A stretch of 64,000 bases of DNA from Hamiltosporidium tvaerminnensis. Its lineage: Eukaryota > Microsporidia > Dubosqiidae. The first letter of the stretch is position 1. Each line of letters opens with the position of its first letter. Below are positions 52,175-64,000 of the stretch, piece by piece. The stretch is taken from assembly GCA_022605425.2 (NCBI GenBank), contig JAKIMF020000005.1:1212501-1276500 (forward strand). Reading direction: 5' to 3'. The notes under the pieces are model-generated. The model had not been told where the DNA came from. It saw only the letters and a program-made list of their open reading frames with translations, and ran no database searches. The position numbers and the translations under genes were made by a program.

Positions 52175-55100
52175 GGATTACAAGAATTTATTATATATAT
52201 TTCTTATCAGTTAGTTGATAAAAAAATATTTTTTCTAATCATTATATTTATAAAATTAATTTATAAATTTCTAAATTAAATACAATTATTTACTATTAAC
52301 GTACTAATTTAGTTATTGTCTACTAAAGTAGAATAACTTCTTTTTGGGAAGTATTGTAAATCTAAAAATAGTAATATCAAAAGAAAATCTTTCATTTGGA
52401 TTCTCTATCTTGCAAAAAACAATTGCAGTATAAACTCTTCACAATATCTTTTATTATGTCAAAATTTTTTTGCAAATATAAAAATTATTTCGGATTTTTT
52501 AGATAAAATATGTTTTTAATTTATCAAATCTTTCAATTTAGATAAAACATTTTGATGGGTTTTATAAATCATTCGATTGTGAATTAATTAATATAGTTTT
52601 AATTAAAGCGCTAGTATTTTAAAAATAAATAACGAATATAAGAAAATTTAAATAGTAAATTGGGTTTTAATGTGCTAATTATCTTCTTATTAATTAAGTT
52701 CAAATTCTATTGCATAAATTTTTTCAATAAACATTAAATTTTTTCTTTTTGAAAATATTTTAACACTTTCGGAATACTTTTAATTGCATTATTTAATGTC
52801 TTTCTTCGTCTTGTATCCTCCTTGAATTTTCTCTTTCACAAAAGATGGGAAATTTTTTTATAAATCATCGAATATTTATTTAGAATCACAATACTTGCCT
52901 TTTAAAAACTGTTATTTATGTTAGATTTCTTTTTTGTGATTTAAGGCAGTGATATAATTTCGGTCATAAAATCTCTAGTATTGACGAGATTTTTTGTTTT
53001 ATTAATATCCATTTTCTTTTCATAGGTATGTTTTTGAGTAAGCTCAAATAATGTTCTTCTGCTGTTTTTATAGATATCAAATTTTTCATTGGATAGAGTC
53101 GATTCTTGGTCTATCTAAAACAGACTAAAAGCTATATAAGAATTTTAATAAAATATTATTAATTCAATTTATTGAGAGGACACTTCTCTTAGAGAAATCA
53201 TTTATTACTTTCTAAGGACATTTTTTGAACTCTTTGGGATCCGTAGAAAGCTATTGCATATATAATATTCAATCTAGGCATAAAAATGTACTTTTGATTA
53301 TAAACAAGTCAAATTTGTAGTTTTCGGATTTAACTACACAAAGCGAATATTTAAGGTGAACCCATGGTTTTATTGTCATATCATATTTAATTTCTTGTTA
53401 AGGTAAATATTTTAGGCTACATAGGTTACATTTTTTAACTCTTACATGTATACCTTAAAAATATCCAGTTTTTTAAAGAAGCTTACTGTAAAAATGTATC
53501 ACGTGTTTCGAACATAAGACCACCTTTTTTGTCATGATAAACTATCTATTTCTTTTAAGTTTATAATGATAGAATAATGACTTCGTATGAAAAAGAGTCA
53601 AAAATAACAAACTTTAAATCCTAAATACCAGAATCATGATATAGAGATGCAGTATCCAACAAAAATGACTTTTGTTGATATAAAAATTAAGGCTTAAAAT
53701 GTCTTTATCTTTGTTTCTTATTTTCTGTTAGTAATTTAGAATCATTATAAATTATTCAAGCATCATGGGGCTTTTAATAAAGTGTTATATTTTATATTAT
53801 ATTGTGAAAAGATTTTTTTCTGTTTTACAGTTGGATATTTTGTATATTAATTTTTACGAATATTTCCCTAAAATATAGTCTTTAGATGTTATATAACAGT
53901 GGTATTTAATCTTTTAAATGAAGTATACACTTTGCAAATGAAAATTAATCTCCGCATTTACAAAGAAATAATGTTTTAATTTTTTGAAAATTTGTTGTTC
54001 ATTTAAAAAGGTCTACATATTGTATATCAAATACGTAGAAATATTATTTTATTTAATTACATGACTGTTTTTGCTTGTTTATTATAATAGTTGTGAAACA
54101 AGGCTCTTTTTCGAAAGAGACACACCCATGATATCGCTTGCATTGCAGCAATTTCACGTTTTGGTTTTTATGTGCAAAAGCGAGGAAAAATCATATCACA
54201 AAATAGGTAGGAGCAAATAGTAGAAGTTACTTCGATGCTTCTTTTGCCGATTGTGGATATCGTTCTAACTGTGTACCCCATAATAGTTGTAATTCCAATT
54301 GCTTAAATATCATTTGAATATTTACACTGTCTTGTATTTCAGAACGATTGTCTTTTTTAGTATCACTGTCATTCATCGGATCTAGATGTAAGGAATTGAA
54401 TTCGGTATCTAGTTTTGAGTTTTGGCGATATTTACATAAGAAAAATACCTATTGGGTGATTCACCTAATAATTTCAAATACATTGCAGCGTCGGGTACAA
54501 TTGTATTTTTTTCATTTTCCACAACAAATGATTTAATCGAGGGAAAAATTATAAATTCCGAAATTAAACTCGAAGCAATCCGAATTTCGAATTTTCTAAT
54601 AAATAAAGATAGTTTTCACTATCTAACGTTAGATTTATACCAAATCCTTGGATTGATATGTTCAATTTGTTTAAGTAGTCGTATATTTCCGACAAGAGGC
54701 TTTGTCTAGGAATAGCGTATTTAGTCGCAAAATCCTTTGCTAAATTACAGTTTCGCTAGTCAGTAACTGAATAATTTCTTCAACGTAATTCCAAAATTCA
54801 GCTAAGCATGCAGCCTTAGAAGATCGAGCGTATTTTAGTGAAAAATAAAAATACTGTAGTAACAGCGCCAGTTTCTTCTAAAATGAAACGATAAACACAA
54901 TGAGTAAAATTCCTTTCACGGGTATATTTTAATACGGCTTTAACCGAAAATTTGGGATATTTTAATGCTCATGGGAAAGTTTTTAGCTTAAGTGCATGAC
55001 GATATAACATGCGAAGGTTATTGTAACTTGCGGCAATTCTCTTTTGATGTCTAAAAAAAATTCAGAAATTTTGCCTAGCGTGCTGGAGCTCAATAAGGAA

Positions 55101-58100
55101 TATTGAGCTTATCTTGTTCTATTGTAATTGATATTTAAAAAAATCTTTTATGTGACTAAAAATATCAATTCTTCTGGAACTCAAAACCAGTGGCTAAAAA
55201 AAATAGAAATTTTTTTATCATTTCTTTTTCTTTTACATATTGCATGAATAATAGCACTTGGCTGTAATATCCGCATTATTTGACTCATAAAATTGTATAC
55301 TTATCTTATTTAGACCTACTTTCATGCCATCTATTATCTACAGTAAAACGTCTTTTCTAAGATCTTAAATTCCCCATCTAATATTCCTCGATAACGGAAT
55401 TTTCTGGTTTATGTTTTGTTGCTGTAGAATTTAATACTTTTTTGGCTATTATTAATGCGCAAGATTTTATCCATTCCTTTGCGATTGTGTTAGTTTTTTT
55501 TTCTCTTTGTACGCAGAAAGCTCACCTAATATAACGCCTCTATCAAAGGCATTTGTTTTGTTGAAGCGCATAATTTTGAATTTTAACTCAGAATCATATC
55601 GAGCTGTTTTTTTGTTTAAATTTTCATGTTATATATGCCTTCACCACCATGCCGATTTTTAAAACGCTCTAATAACCTTAATAGTTTTAGACTGTTGTTT
55701 AAAATATATTGAACATAAAATAAATTGATGTCTTTTCGTACCATCTTTTTCTGTTGTATAATTGAATTTATAATTAGCCTACACGTCATTTATTACCATT
55801 TTTTGGCATAGCTCTGTAGATTATAATCCATTAAACTATTTAAAAATTGCATAAAAAAGCTAAAAAATATTATTTACACTTGATGAATAAATTGCCAGCG
55901 TTTGTATTATCCATACATTCTTTCGGTTATGTCACTTATCAATTAAGAATGTATAAATTGGAAGATAATGTTTGTAATCGGATGTTTAATTGCGTAGCGT
56001 ATTCGCTTAGTAAGGTTTATTGACTGACTGCGGAAAACCCACAATAGTAAAGTCAGACAGAGATTTTTAGAGCCCATGTTCAGTAATAGTTCGTTTTTTT
56101 TGCAATACAAACCCGAGTAACAATGAGCTTACTATCTAGAGATGTGTCATAATTTTAGGCAAAGCAACGAAATATTTCATTAAAATATAATTTTTGCTTT
56201 ATTCTTAGTCGTAACATATATGTATTTTGTTAAAAAAAACCCATAATCATATTTTTTGATAAGCTTTTGACAAGGGCTTCTCCTGCGCCCTAAAAATTAC
56301 TTTGGCAATCTGTCGATTATAGAACTCTAGTATAAAGTAATCTAATTATAGATAAATAAAATTATTTCTACTTTTTTTAATTCGCGATCTTCGAAAAAAA
56401 TATAATGTATCCATTCATTCCGATTCAAACTTTTAAATGTTTATCGTATCCTGGATTTTGTAATATGGTTTTATATAAAATATTTGGTTTGAGATACTTT
56501 AAGTTTTAGATGAATAAGAATAGTTTGGGGGGATTTGAAATGATAACTTTGCCGAAAGAGTCATTCAAAGTAGTTCTTTATGAATTATAGAGAGTAATAG
56601 TATAAAAATATTTTAAATATTTAGTGAAATCAAAATGGGGCAATAATTAGCGGAAGTAGGGTTTTTATTTGTTCTGTTCTGGTCTGACATTTACATTATA
56701 GATTCATACAGGCTTGGAAATTCACTAGATACGAGTTAATTAATTTGAATTTCTTGTTTACATAATATTTTTCAATTTGAGAATTTTATCTTTCAATATT
56801 CTATTATATTTTATAATTTATGTGAAAGTACAAAATAATTGATTAAAAAGCCTCTATTTTTAGCTAGATTATTGTTTGCATTTGTTTATTGAATTTGAAT
56901 ATTTCATCAATTTATTCAAAAACAGATATATTTTGAAAACAAAATAAATCAAATTAATAGCTTTTGGTATGATTTTTGGTATTTTAAAGCGGATATGCTT
57001 CTGTTTTATTGTTTAATATGTTATCTGTTCCTATTTTATTTATATACCTCGCGGCCTCACAGCTCTTGATGATAATTTACGCTCCTTTTCTATTTCTTCA
57101 TATTTTATATATAAACTTTTTCCGAACAAACCAAATCGGCTTTTCTTGCTTCTAATTCTACATAATCTAATAATACTTGTAGGTATCTACCTTTTCTAAG
57201 CATTCAAGCTTAGATGTGCAGATTTGTATAACAGCTTTTTTGCAAAAGTTCATTCTATCGTTTCAGTCATTCAAGTCTTTTCAAATTAATCACAGAGATT
57301 AGATTTATATCTTCATAATTTAAAGGCGCTGATCCATGTTATAAATATTATCTTGGTAATTTTAAATTCGCTTCAAATATCTATCCTAATGGTTTTTCTT
57401 CTCATATATCTAGATATATTGGTCTCCACAAAGTATCGACCTTCCTTAGAAAGAATCATTAGATTGCTTTAAATAACGATTCTATATCCTTTGTTTCTGT
57501 ATTCAAATTTTCAGATTGAATTTCAGCGGGCCTCTTCGAAGCGTCAATTGTATAGTGGTGAGGATATGAAATTTTCTTTGGCTAACTGGATTGAATCACC
57601 TGGCGTTGCAATCTTTATCTTCCGAACAAATAAGGTTTGCATTAGGCGGAGAATCCAACCAATCAAAAGAAAAATGCTCATGAAACGCCTAAATCCAGCG
57701 AAACTTTAATTAAATAATGTTTTCTCTTTTGTAAAAAAACAAGCCAAAAAAAATCCTGCCACAAAATTAGCCTCCATGTTAGTCTTTTCACATTTAGCTC
57801 ATATTTTTCTGTAATCTTCATTAAAGTGTTTCCGGGTATTGCAATTCATTCTTTAGAATAATATGCCTCTATTCAAAAAATTTCTTGCGTAGAGTGTGTA
57901 AATAAATCATTTTATATGATTCGTCTTAAATTTATTTATAGTCTATCAATCTTTTCCTAATATTGCTGTCAGTTTTCCAAAAACCTATTTTATATCCTCT
58001 GGTTTTATGAAGCTTTAACTAGATTATTCAATTATAGTATATCTTTAGTGTTTTCAAATTATAAGGTTCATAAACCTCCGATGTATTCATAAGGCTATGA

Positions 58101-60786
58101 TTCCATCAAACAGTATCAAATAAACATTGTATACAAAGCCTTTTTCCCCCCTGAATGATAATTGTTACACAAATAGCCGTCCATATATTTATTCGCATAG
58201 AATCTTTCATAGAAAATTATTTGTAGATCTAATATTTTAAAATTTACAATTGAATTACACTGTTAATAATTAATCTTGGTATCTTTATATAAAATATGTA
58301 GTACAATTCTGCTGTGAAGGTCACCTTTTAGCATTTATGAAAGGGATCAACTGCATTTCTGATATATCACTACATTCATAAATTTTCCTTAGAATGAGAC
58401 CCGATAACGTCATGAAGAATGTATAAAACTTGTAGTTTTCTAAAAAATGCTGTATCTATAACTTATTATTTGTCAATTCATGCTATTTTAAGCAAAAAAA
58501 GAAGGAAATAACACAAAAATCAAGAAATTTGTTTATAAAATCAAAATTCTCTCCTATATTAACATGATTCTAAAATATGGAGATTAAAGAAAACAATCAG
58601 AATGTTAAACCATGTGTTTAGGTTATAAAATGTAACATTGCAAGTAAATATAACAGTAATAAAATGTAATTTTTCTTCCTTCTTTCAGATTCACCTACCA
58701 TTTCAAATTTTAAATTTTTAAAAAAATTATAAATAAAAATGAATTGTTTCTTCCTTGTGAATAACTTACTCTGATAACAAAAAATTAAATTTAAAATGGA
58801 TTTAAAAAGTAAAAATATGCAGAAAAGAATATAAATAAGAGAAATAAAGCACTTTTAATGATGATTAGATTCACCCTTGAATCTCCCTGTGATATTTTTC
58901 CATAATATGCTCTTCATAACTTAGTTGAACCTGAAAAGAATCTTCACTAAACGGCTCAACTATATTTCAAACATGATTCTCAAAACCGTTACCTATTTCG
59001 TCTTCTTGGTATTTTTGTTTGTATGAGAGTTTTTCTGATATGACAAAAGCTTGAGGAAATTCAATCTTTCTCGTATTATTGGAGCAGAATCTCCCACGGT
59101 TTCCGAAGTATGCACATTTTATGTGCCTCTAAGACTTTATTTAATTTATCACGTTTCTCTATACTTAATCTTATATTGTCAAGCATTATAGTTTCTCAAA
59201 TCACAGCTCTGGTACAAATTATTATCAATTACAAATCTTTGTTGAGAAAATTTCATTATTTTAATGTGTGTTTAAGAGATATTTAGGGATAAGTGTCATC
59301 AGTTTCCTTGTTCTAGGGTTTAATATAATTTTTATCTGATAAAACTTATGTAGAAAAGCTTCCGCTGAAATTTAAAAACGTATTGAGAAACGCCGATTCC
59401 ATTGTGTAAGCGAATATTGCATTTTTCTATCCTTGCAAGGTGAGTGTAAATAATATTTGACCAGAGAATTTCTTTAATTCTTCTTTTGAGCACGTTTGAG
59501 TGTTTAGATTGGTCGTTCAACTTGTCTCTTTATTTTTTTAGGTCAAGGCTGACCATATATTATTCTAATAATAGAATAAATGCGCAAAACTAAGCCACCG
59601 AATCTATTCAAAAACTCCTAATCAGTATCAGAAGGCAGTATTTCTGTGCCCTTCTTTGTAATTCAGTTTAAAATGCACCATGCAATTTTTCAACTAATAT
59701 TTTAGTTTGTTACTTTAAAATATATTTCAATATATAATAAAATCAGTTTAGACCCCCCCCCCTTAACCCCGTGTTTGATTCTTTATTTTTTTATAGTCTA
59801 TAAAAAAGTCTAGATTTTGCCAAAAATCTTTTACTTTTATTGCCAAAGCGATTCAGATCGTTTCATAGAGCAAAAAGTCGGGAAATTCCCATATCGGACT
59901 AGATAAAACTCATTTCACGTCTAAAATTAATAAATATCATCTACATGTATTAAAATGAAGTTTTATTCGTCTGTGTTTTAAGCCATAAAGCTATTGAAAT
60001 TTCTTTTATGAGCCTTGGTCATTATCTCGAGTTCTTTCGCTCTCGATTTATATTTCTATTATAAGTATGATTTCATCTACGTAAAACCATTTTTCTTCGA
60101 TATCAAATTATTTCGATTTCGCGATGTATATTCGGATTTTTTTATGCAGTTTTTTTTATCGGTTCTAGTTTGTTGATTTTCTCAATTCTCTGTTGTTTTC
60201 ATTTGCCTTATATCGTTTCAAAACTCTTAATAATGTGTTTTTCGGGCCGCTAAATATGTTTTGACATCAATGAATGTAAATCATTTTTCTTTCAGTTCAT
60301 ATACCTTTGTAAGTGTTGTTGATATTATATAGCCATTTTGTTTTTATTTTGTAGTAAGTAATCGATAAAGCGGGTTTTGATACGACAGTTTACAATGACT
60401 AAGTGATAATTTTGGAGTTTTTAGAATAAAAAATATATCTCTTACATGGATACCAAATGTTCGCGGTTTAAGCTATATTTTAGATTTTTTTTCCTGCTTT
60501 TTAAAGCCCACGGGATTTTCTCTCTAAGATCAATCGATGTAATTTGGTTTCTAGTTTGATATATCGCCTAAAATGACATGTTTTTTAGTTATAATATCTA
60601 AATGATTTAATATTTATTTTTCGAATACTAAAGAAATGACAGTTAAACTATTTCAAACCATAAGCGTAAAAAAATGAAAATTTAGGCAAATTATATTTGT
60701 GGGAAAAATAATTCATCTTAGAATAAAAAAAAATGAATCAAATTCTAGTTTGGTACAGAGACATCTAAAAAAAATAAACAACCATT
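52175..60786. other. 8.6-kb gene desert
   Basis: The longest stretch without an intact gene. Short ORFs (54348-54536, 54452-54709, 57491-57709, 59332-59520) have no recognisable content. Between about 54700 and 55800 the minus strand can be read in runs of 20-40 codons with Lys/Arg/Gln-rich content, which may be a heavily decayed gene or transposase that I cannot name. A run of ten C's at 59753-59762 is out of keeping with the base composition. Confidence 0.4.
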
Positions 60787-61020
60787 CATTCATCCTCGGC
60801 ACTACACCCCTGCACGAGCCTTAGCCTCCTCAGTAACACCGCCCATTAGTCTTTTTCTAGTGTGTTTGTTTACTTTTGAGGGTTTTGTAACAAGGTGGTT
60901 TTAAAGGGTCGGTTGTTAGCCCTACGCCCAACCCAGCATATGGAGGATCAGTTTTTTTTAGTCGCCTCTTACAAAAAGCAGAGAATACTCTATGCCAATT
61001 CTGCACCCGGCATGGTGGGG
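60787..61020 (-). repeat. dispersed repeat A, inverted copy
   Basis: About 234 bp, in minus orientation matching 24441-24700 from CATGCCGGGT to CCGAGGATGAA, with identical blocks CTAAGGCTCGTGCAGG and GCGACTAAAA. It ends about 65 bases beyond the stop codon of the CHY zinc finger gene. Confidence 0.65.
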
Positions 61021-61084
61021 AAAACAAACCATACAATTCATATTTATATTATTCATCTATAAAGCTTTAATTTCTCACTTGTTT

Positions 61085-62200
61085 TTATTTTTTATATTTT
61101 TTATTATCTTTCTTACTCATAACAACTTTATTTCGTGTTCCTTTACCTCCTTCCCAATGTGCTGTACTCTTCTTCATTGTCATGCCACATTCACAATTAT
61201 TTTTTACACTTTGTTCTTTCGAACAAAATCCGCATACCATTTTATTTGCCATTTCATTGCAATGATCTGTTTCTTTATCATGACATATATCGCATGGAAA
61301 TAATTTATTGCAACAAGGGAATCTAAACCATCTAAATGACTTTCTATAATGAATACATGTGCCATTTTCAGGCAAAGGTACACCAACTTTAATTTTAGAA
61401 GATAAAGATTTTTGATATGTCTTATATTGAATATCTTTAAGCGTAAGACTTATAAAAGAATAGCATCCACAGCATTTAAACTCAAATTGGGTATTTATTC
61501 CTATTTCGGTAGTTCTATAAATTTTTGAACATGTTAAACAATTTATTACATAACTATTATAATTGAAGGCAATAAAAGTACAATTTTCCAATTTAATAAA
61601 TCCAAAAAATTGATCTGATAAAGTTGAAAAATATTCATATATTAGCATTTCATTACATTTATCGCATATTAATCTAGAATGAATATTGTAATGTTTTTTA
61701 CAATTATTGCACAAAACTTTGATATTTAATTTCTCCGCCAAAAGCAATGCAATATTCTTTTTATCTGCTTTATAAGATATATTAAATGATTTTATATCAT
61801 TAATCGGATAAAAATAATCATCTGGTAATAATATAGCTGGTTTACAAATATTTTTAATATTTTCATTCCTATTTTCCTTAATATTAGACATATTTGAATT
61901 ATTGGTATTTATTTGAGAATTATAATCAATTTTTGGAATTTTTCCACTTAAAAACACTTCCAAATTTTCTTCCAAAAACGTAATAAAAAGAAATACATCG
62001 TTCTTATAAAATCTATAAATGTTTTCCTTTATATTTTCTGGTATTTCATCACATAAAAGTTTCACTTCACAATTCGTAAATATTACATTTATTGAAGAAA
62101 TCTCATAAATGAAATCTTCGGGAATATTTAATTCTATTGTGATAGAATCTTCATTTCTTTCGAATTTATGATTTTCGAGTAGTTTTTCATAGTTGAACAT
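61085..62200 (-). CDS. CHY-type zinc finger protein
   Basis: A 371-residue protein from ATG 62200, with TCCCTTCC just upstream. Residues about 281-338 form a CHY zinc finger: the Cys-x-His-Tyr opening (CIHYRKSFRWFRFPCC), then FPCDICHDKETDHC and CGFCSKEQ, ending in CECG. CHY fingers bind several zinc ions; examples are Hot13 in the mitochondrial intermembrane space and CHY domains joined to RING ubiquitin ligases. Here there is no RING. Upstream are two further CxxC pairs (CNNCKKHYN...CDKCNE near 162-181; CLTCSKIY...CCGC near 220-247), suggesting extra zinc ribbons. The N-terminal 90 residues look like alternating strands and helices, possibly RWD-like. The basic C-terminal tail (KKDNKKYKK) is unusual. 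The exact cellular role is unknown. Confidence 0.8.
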   Translation of the reverse strand: MFNYEKLLENHKFERNEDSITIELNIPEDFIYEISSINVIFTNCEVKLLCDEIPENIKENIYRFYKNDVFLFITFLEENLEVFLSGKIPKIDYNSQINTNNSNMSNIKENRNENIKNICKPAILLPDDYFYPINDIKSFNISYKADKKNIALLLAEKLNIKVLCNNCKKHYNIHSRLICDKCNEMLIYEYFSTLSDQFFGFIKLENCTFIAFNYNSYVINCLTCSKIYRTTEIGINTQFEFKCCGCYSFISLTLKDIQYKTYQKSLSSKIKVGVPLPENGTCIHYRKSFRWFRFPCCNKLFPCDICHDKETDHCNEMANKMVCGFCSKEQSVKNNCECGMTMKKSTAHWEGGKGTRNKVVMSKKDNKKYKK

Positions 62201-63522
62201 TGGAAGGGATTTTTTTATGGATGTTTATACAAAATACATTTAAGAACATTTTAGAGTCAGCATATTAATAAAACAAAAAATTTCTTAAATATTCTGTTTA
62301 TTTAAGTGACTCAGAAATTCTTTTTAAATTTGTAAAAAAAATATAATTAAGAAAATCTTACAAACTGATAATCTAAGCATAGAAATACATTTATATATTT
62401 CCAATGTTACAATCTAAATCAATCATTTTTTATTTTCATAAAGAAAAAAATAAAATCAATTTTAACAAATACTGGTTTTTAATCTCATAAATTATGATAC
62501 CACATCCGTATTGCCATTTGATAAAATAATACAGTCTAAAACTCTGTTTTATATACTAAATAACAAAAACTGAAGGCTGAAGAAAGATTTAAACATGATT
62601 TAGAAATCTAAAAATAAGATTTTTCTCAAACTATTTTTATACGACTACATAAAAAATAGTTGATATTTTATAATATATTAGTATCTGGTTTATATTTATT
62701 TTCAGATATCCTTGCTTCCTTGGATTTTATTTTTCCAAGAAATCAAATATTCTAAATATTATATTTGAAAGACTTACCAAGCACAATTTAGATTGTATTT
62801 GAATAGAATTCATATTAAATAGTATTATAACGATAATATAAAAGTTTATGATCAATTTTTCTTTCAAAAAAATTACTAGAAATATAGAAACAAAGTATGT
62901 GATATATCTTTCATATAAGTAAAAAATATTTTAATGACCAAAATTTAACTTTCGATATAAAAAATTTGAATTAATATATATCTATCGTTCCAAGTTCTAC
63001 TATGAAAATCCTTGAATATTTCATGTTAAGAGAATGTATAAACTATTCTATATTTTATTTTTTTTAAAAAAGATATATTTCTATTCTCATGAAATAAAAA
63101 CGGATTGTGTTAAAAATTCCTAAAAAGGAATTTAAGAAGTTATTAAAATTGATATTATAAGTTGAAAAATAGCCATTTTAATTCATTCAAGATACAGATG
63201 TATCAGTATATTTTATTGAATTTCTAACTATTATAGATAATAGTTTAAGATATTATTGTAGCTATTTAATTCTATATATTACAGTTTCATTTAGTGATTA
63301 GAATTATAGAAATTAATATTTTATTTCATTTTAAAACAACTATCAAAAATATTTATTAAAATCGATAAACCAATACTAATTTAATTGAAAAGGTTTAAGA
63401 ATAAATACTGATAACTCAAAGCCATAATATTTCTTAATATGATATTAAACTCATTAAATGAAATGCTATTATTATAAATTTAATAAGTTTAAATAAAATA
63501 TTAATTATAAGATTAAATCAAA
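62201..63522. other. AT-rich spacer
   Basis: 1.3 kb with no gene, RNA or repeat that I can support. Confidence 0.4.
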
Positions 63523-64000
63523 GGTGGAGGGAGGATAACCACATAAAAAACTTTCTGCTTGGCAATGAGTGTGTGAAACTGGTGTGAGATCATTGTTTGG
63601 ATTTTTGGTGGGAATACAACCACACTACATCTTCGGTTGTTCCATGGGAGTTGTTATGAGGAGGAGAGGTCTAAGAAATGGTGAAACTTTTTCTACGAAT
63701 TTATTTGTAGTTTTTTATGTAACCAGATTGCAGACCGCAGCTGAACATGTAGGTAATCGCCATGTAAAAGCATGGAAACCTAGCCTTGCTCACTCGGGTT
63801 AGAAGACTTAGCGCCTGGGAGATATAAAAATAAAACCCATTAAAAGCCGGGAGAGCTAAGTAGCAGGTTATACCTGTTGGTATGACATTGCACTGTCTAG
63901 GTGGACCCCATGTAAATCTCTGAAATATATCTTAGCTAGAAGTTTATTGGGTTCAGAAAGTGTAGAGTAAGTGGGAATGCTGCATAGTCTTGGGGGAGCC
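63523..64000 (+). repeat. dispersed repeat B, cut by window end
   Basis: Starts GGTGGAGGGAGGATAACC and follows the 40745-41380 copy to the last base, including the CATG-stem hairpin and CAGGT-TAT-ACCTG. The ORF at 63569-63802 reads through the repeat and has no counterpart kept open in the other copy, so it is not called as a gene. Confidence 0.7.

Noticed and set aside
63569-63802. 77-codon ORF with varied composition
   Set aside because: Lies wholly in repeat B and is not open in the copy at 40745-41380.
1-64000. tRNA, rRNA and CRISPR arrays
   Set aside because: I looked for T-loop strings (GTTCGAATCC type), conserved rRNA blocks and regular short direct repeats, and found none that hold up. 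A covariance-model scan was not possible.

Overview
The window looks like a eukaryote with a large, gene-poor, very AT-rich nuclear genome, and I infer a microsporidian. The one unmistakable housekeeping gene is an intron-free cytosolic ribosomal protein uS13/RPS18 at 10410-10880. About nine protein genes look intact in 64 kb. They are short, use AT-rich codons and are separated by kilobases of decayed sequence. An LRR protein family with a hydrophobic N-terminus and the mix of transposable elements remind me of TE-rich microsporidia such as Hamiltosporidium, but this placement is inference from memory and was not searched.

Layout. 0-7 kb: a KTI12-like protein whose P-loop is not recognisable (397-1083, +), a multi-spanning membrane protein (2183-2968, -), an unknown 347-aa protein (5003-6046, -), a hydrophobic ORF without an ATG (6129-6320, -) and a small protein with a myristoylation-type N-terminus (6684-6890, +). 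7-16.5 kb: RPS18, flanked by copies 1 and 2 of a 3.8-kb non-LTR retrotransposon of the R2/R4 type (reverse transcriptase, CCHC knuckle, PD-(D/E)XK-like endonuclease). 19-35 kb: an intact 848-aa LRR gene and a broken tandem paralogue, with a broken but structurally complete piggyBac element between them (28546-31527, TTAA on both sides). 34.9-41.4 kb: a decayed retroelement fragment, full-length copy 3, and a structured dispersed repeat ('B'). 42-52 kb: a tail-anchored unknown protein (42004-43734), a dead plant-type mariner (47731-49479) and an unknown nuclear-looking protein (51023-52174). 52-64 kb: 8.6 kb of decayed spacer, a CHY-type zinc finger protein (61085-62200, -), and copies of repeats 'A' and 'B'.

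The genes do not form a pathway or operon. Much of the information in the window lies in how the mobile elements were built and decayed. The R2/R4-like copies have clear 12-17 bp target-site duplications. Their full-length 5' ends fall 0-3 nt from the start codon. Independent insertions share the same disabling mutations. One copy appears to have lost dozens of single adenines from its sense strand over about 1.8 kb while its first 1.2 kb is untouched; this is the oddest signal here. I found no CRISPR array, tRNA or rRNA gene, and no clearly new multi-gene system.
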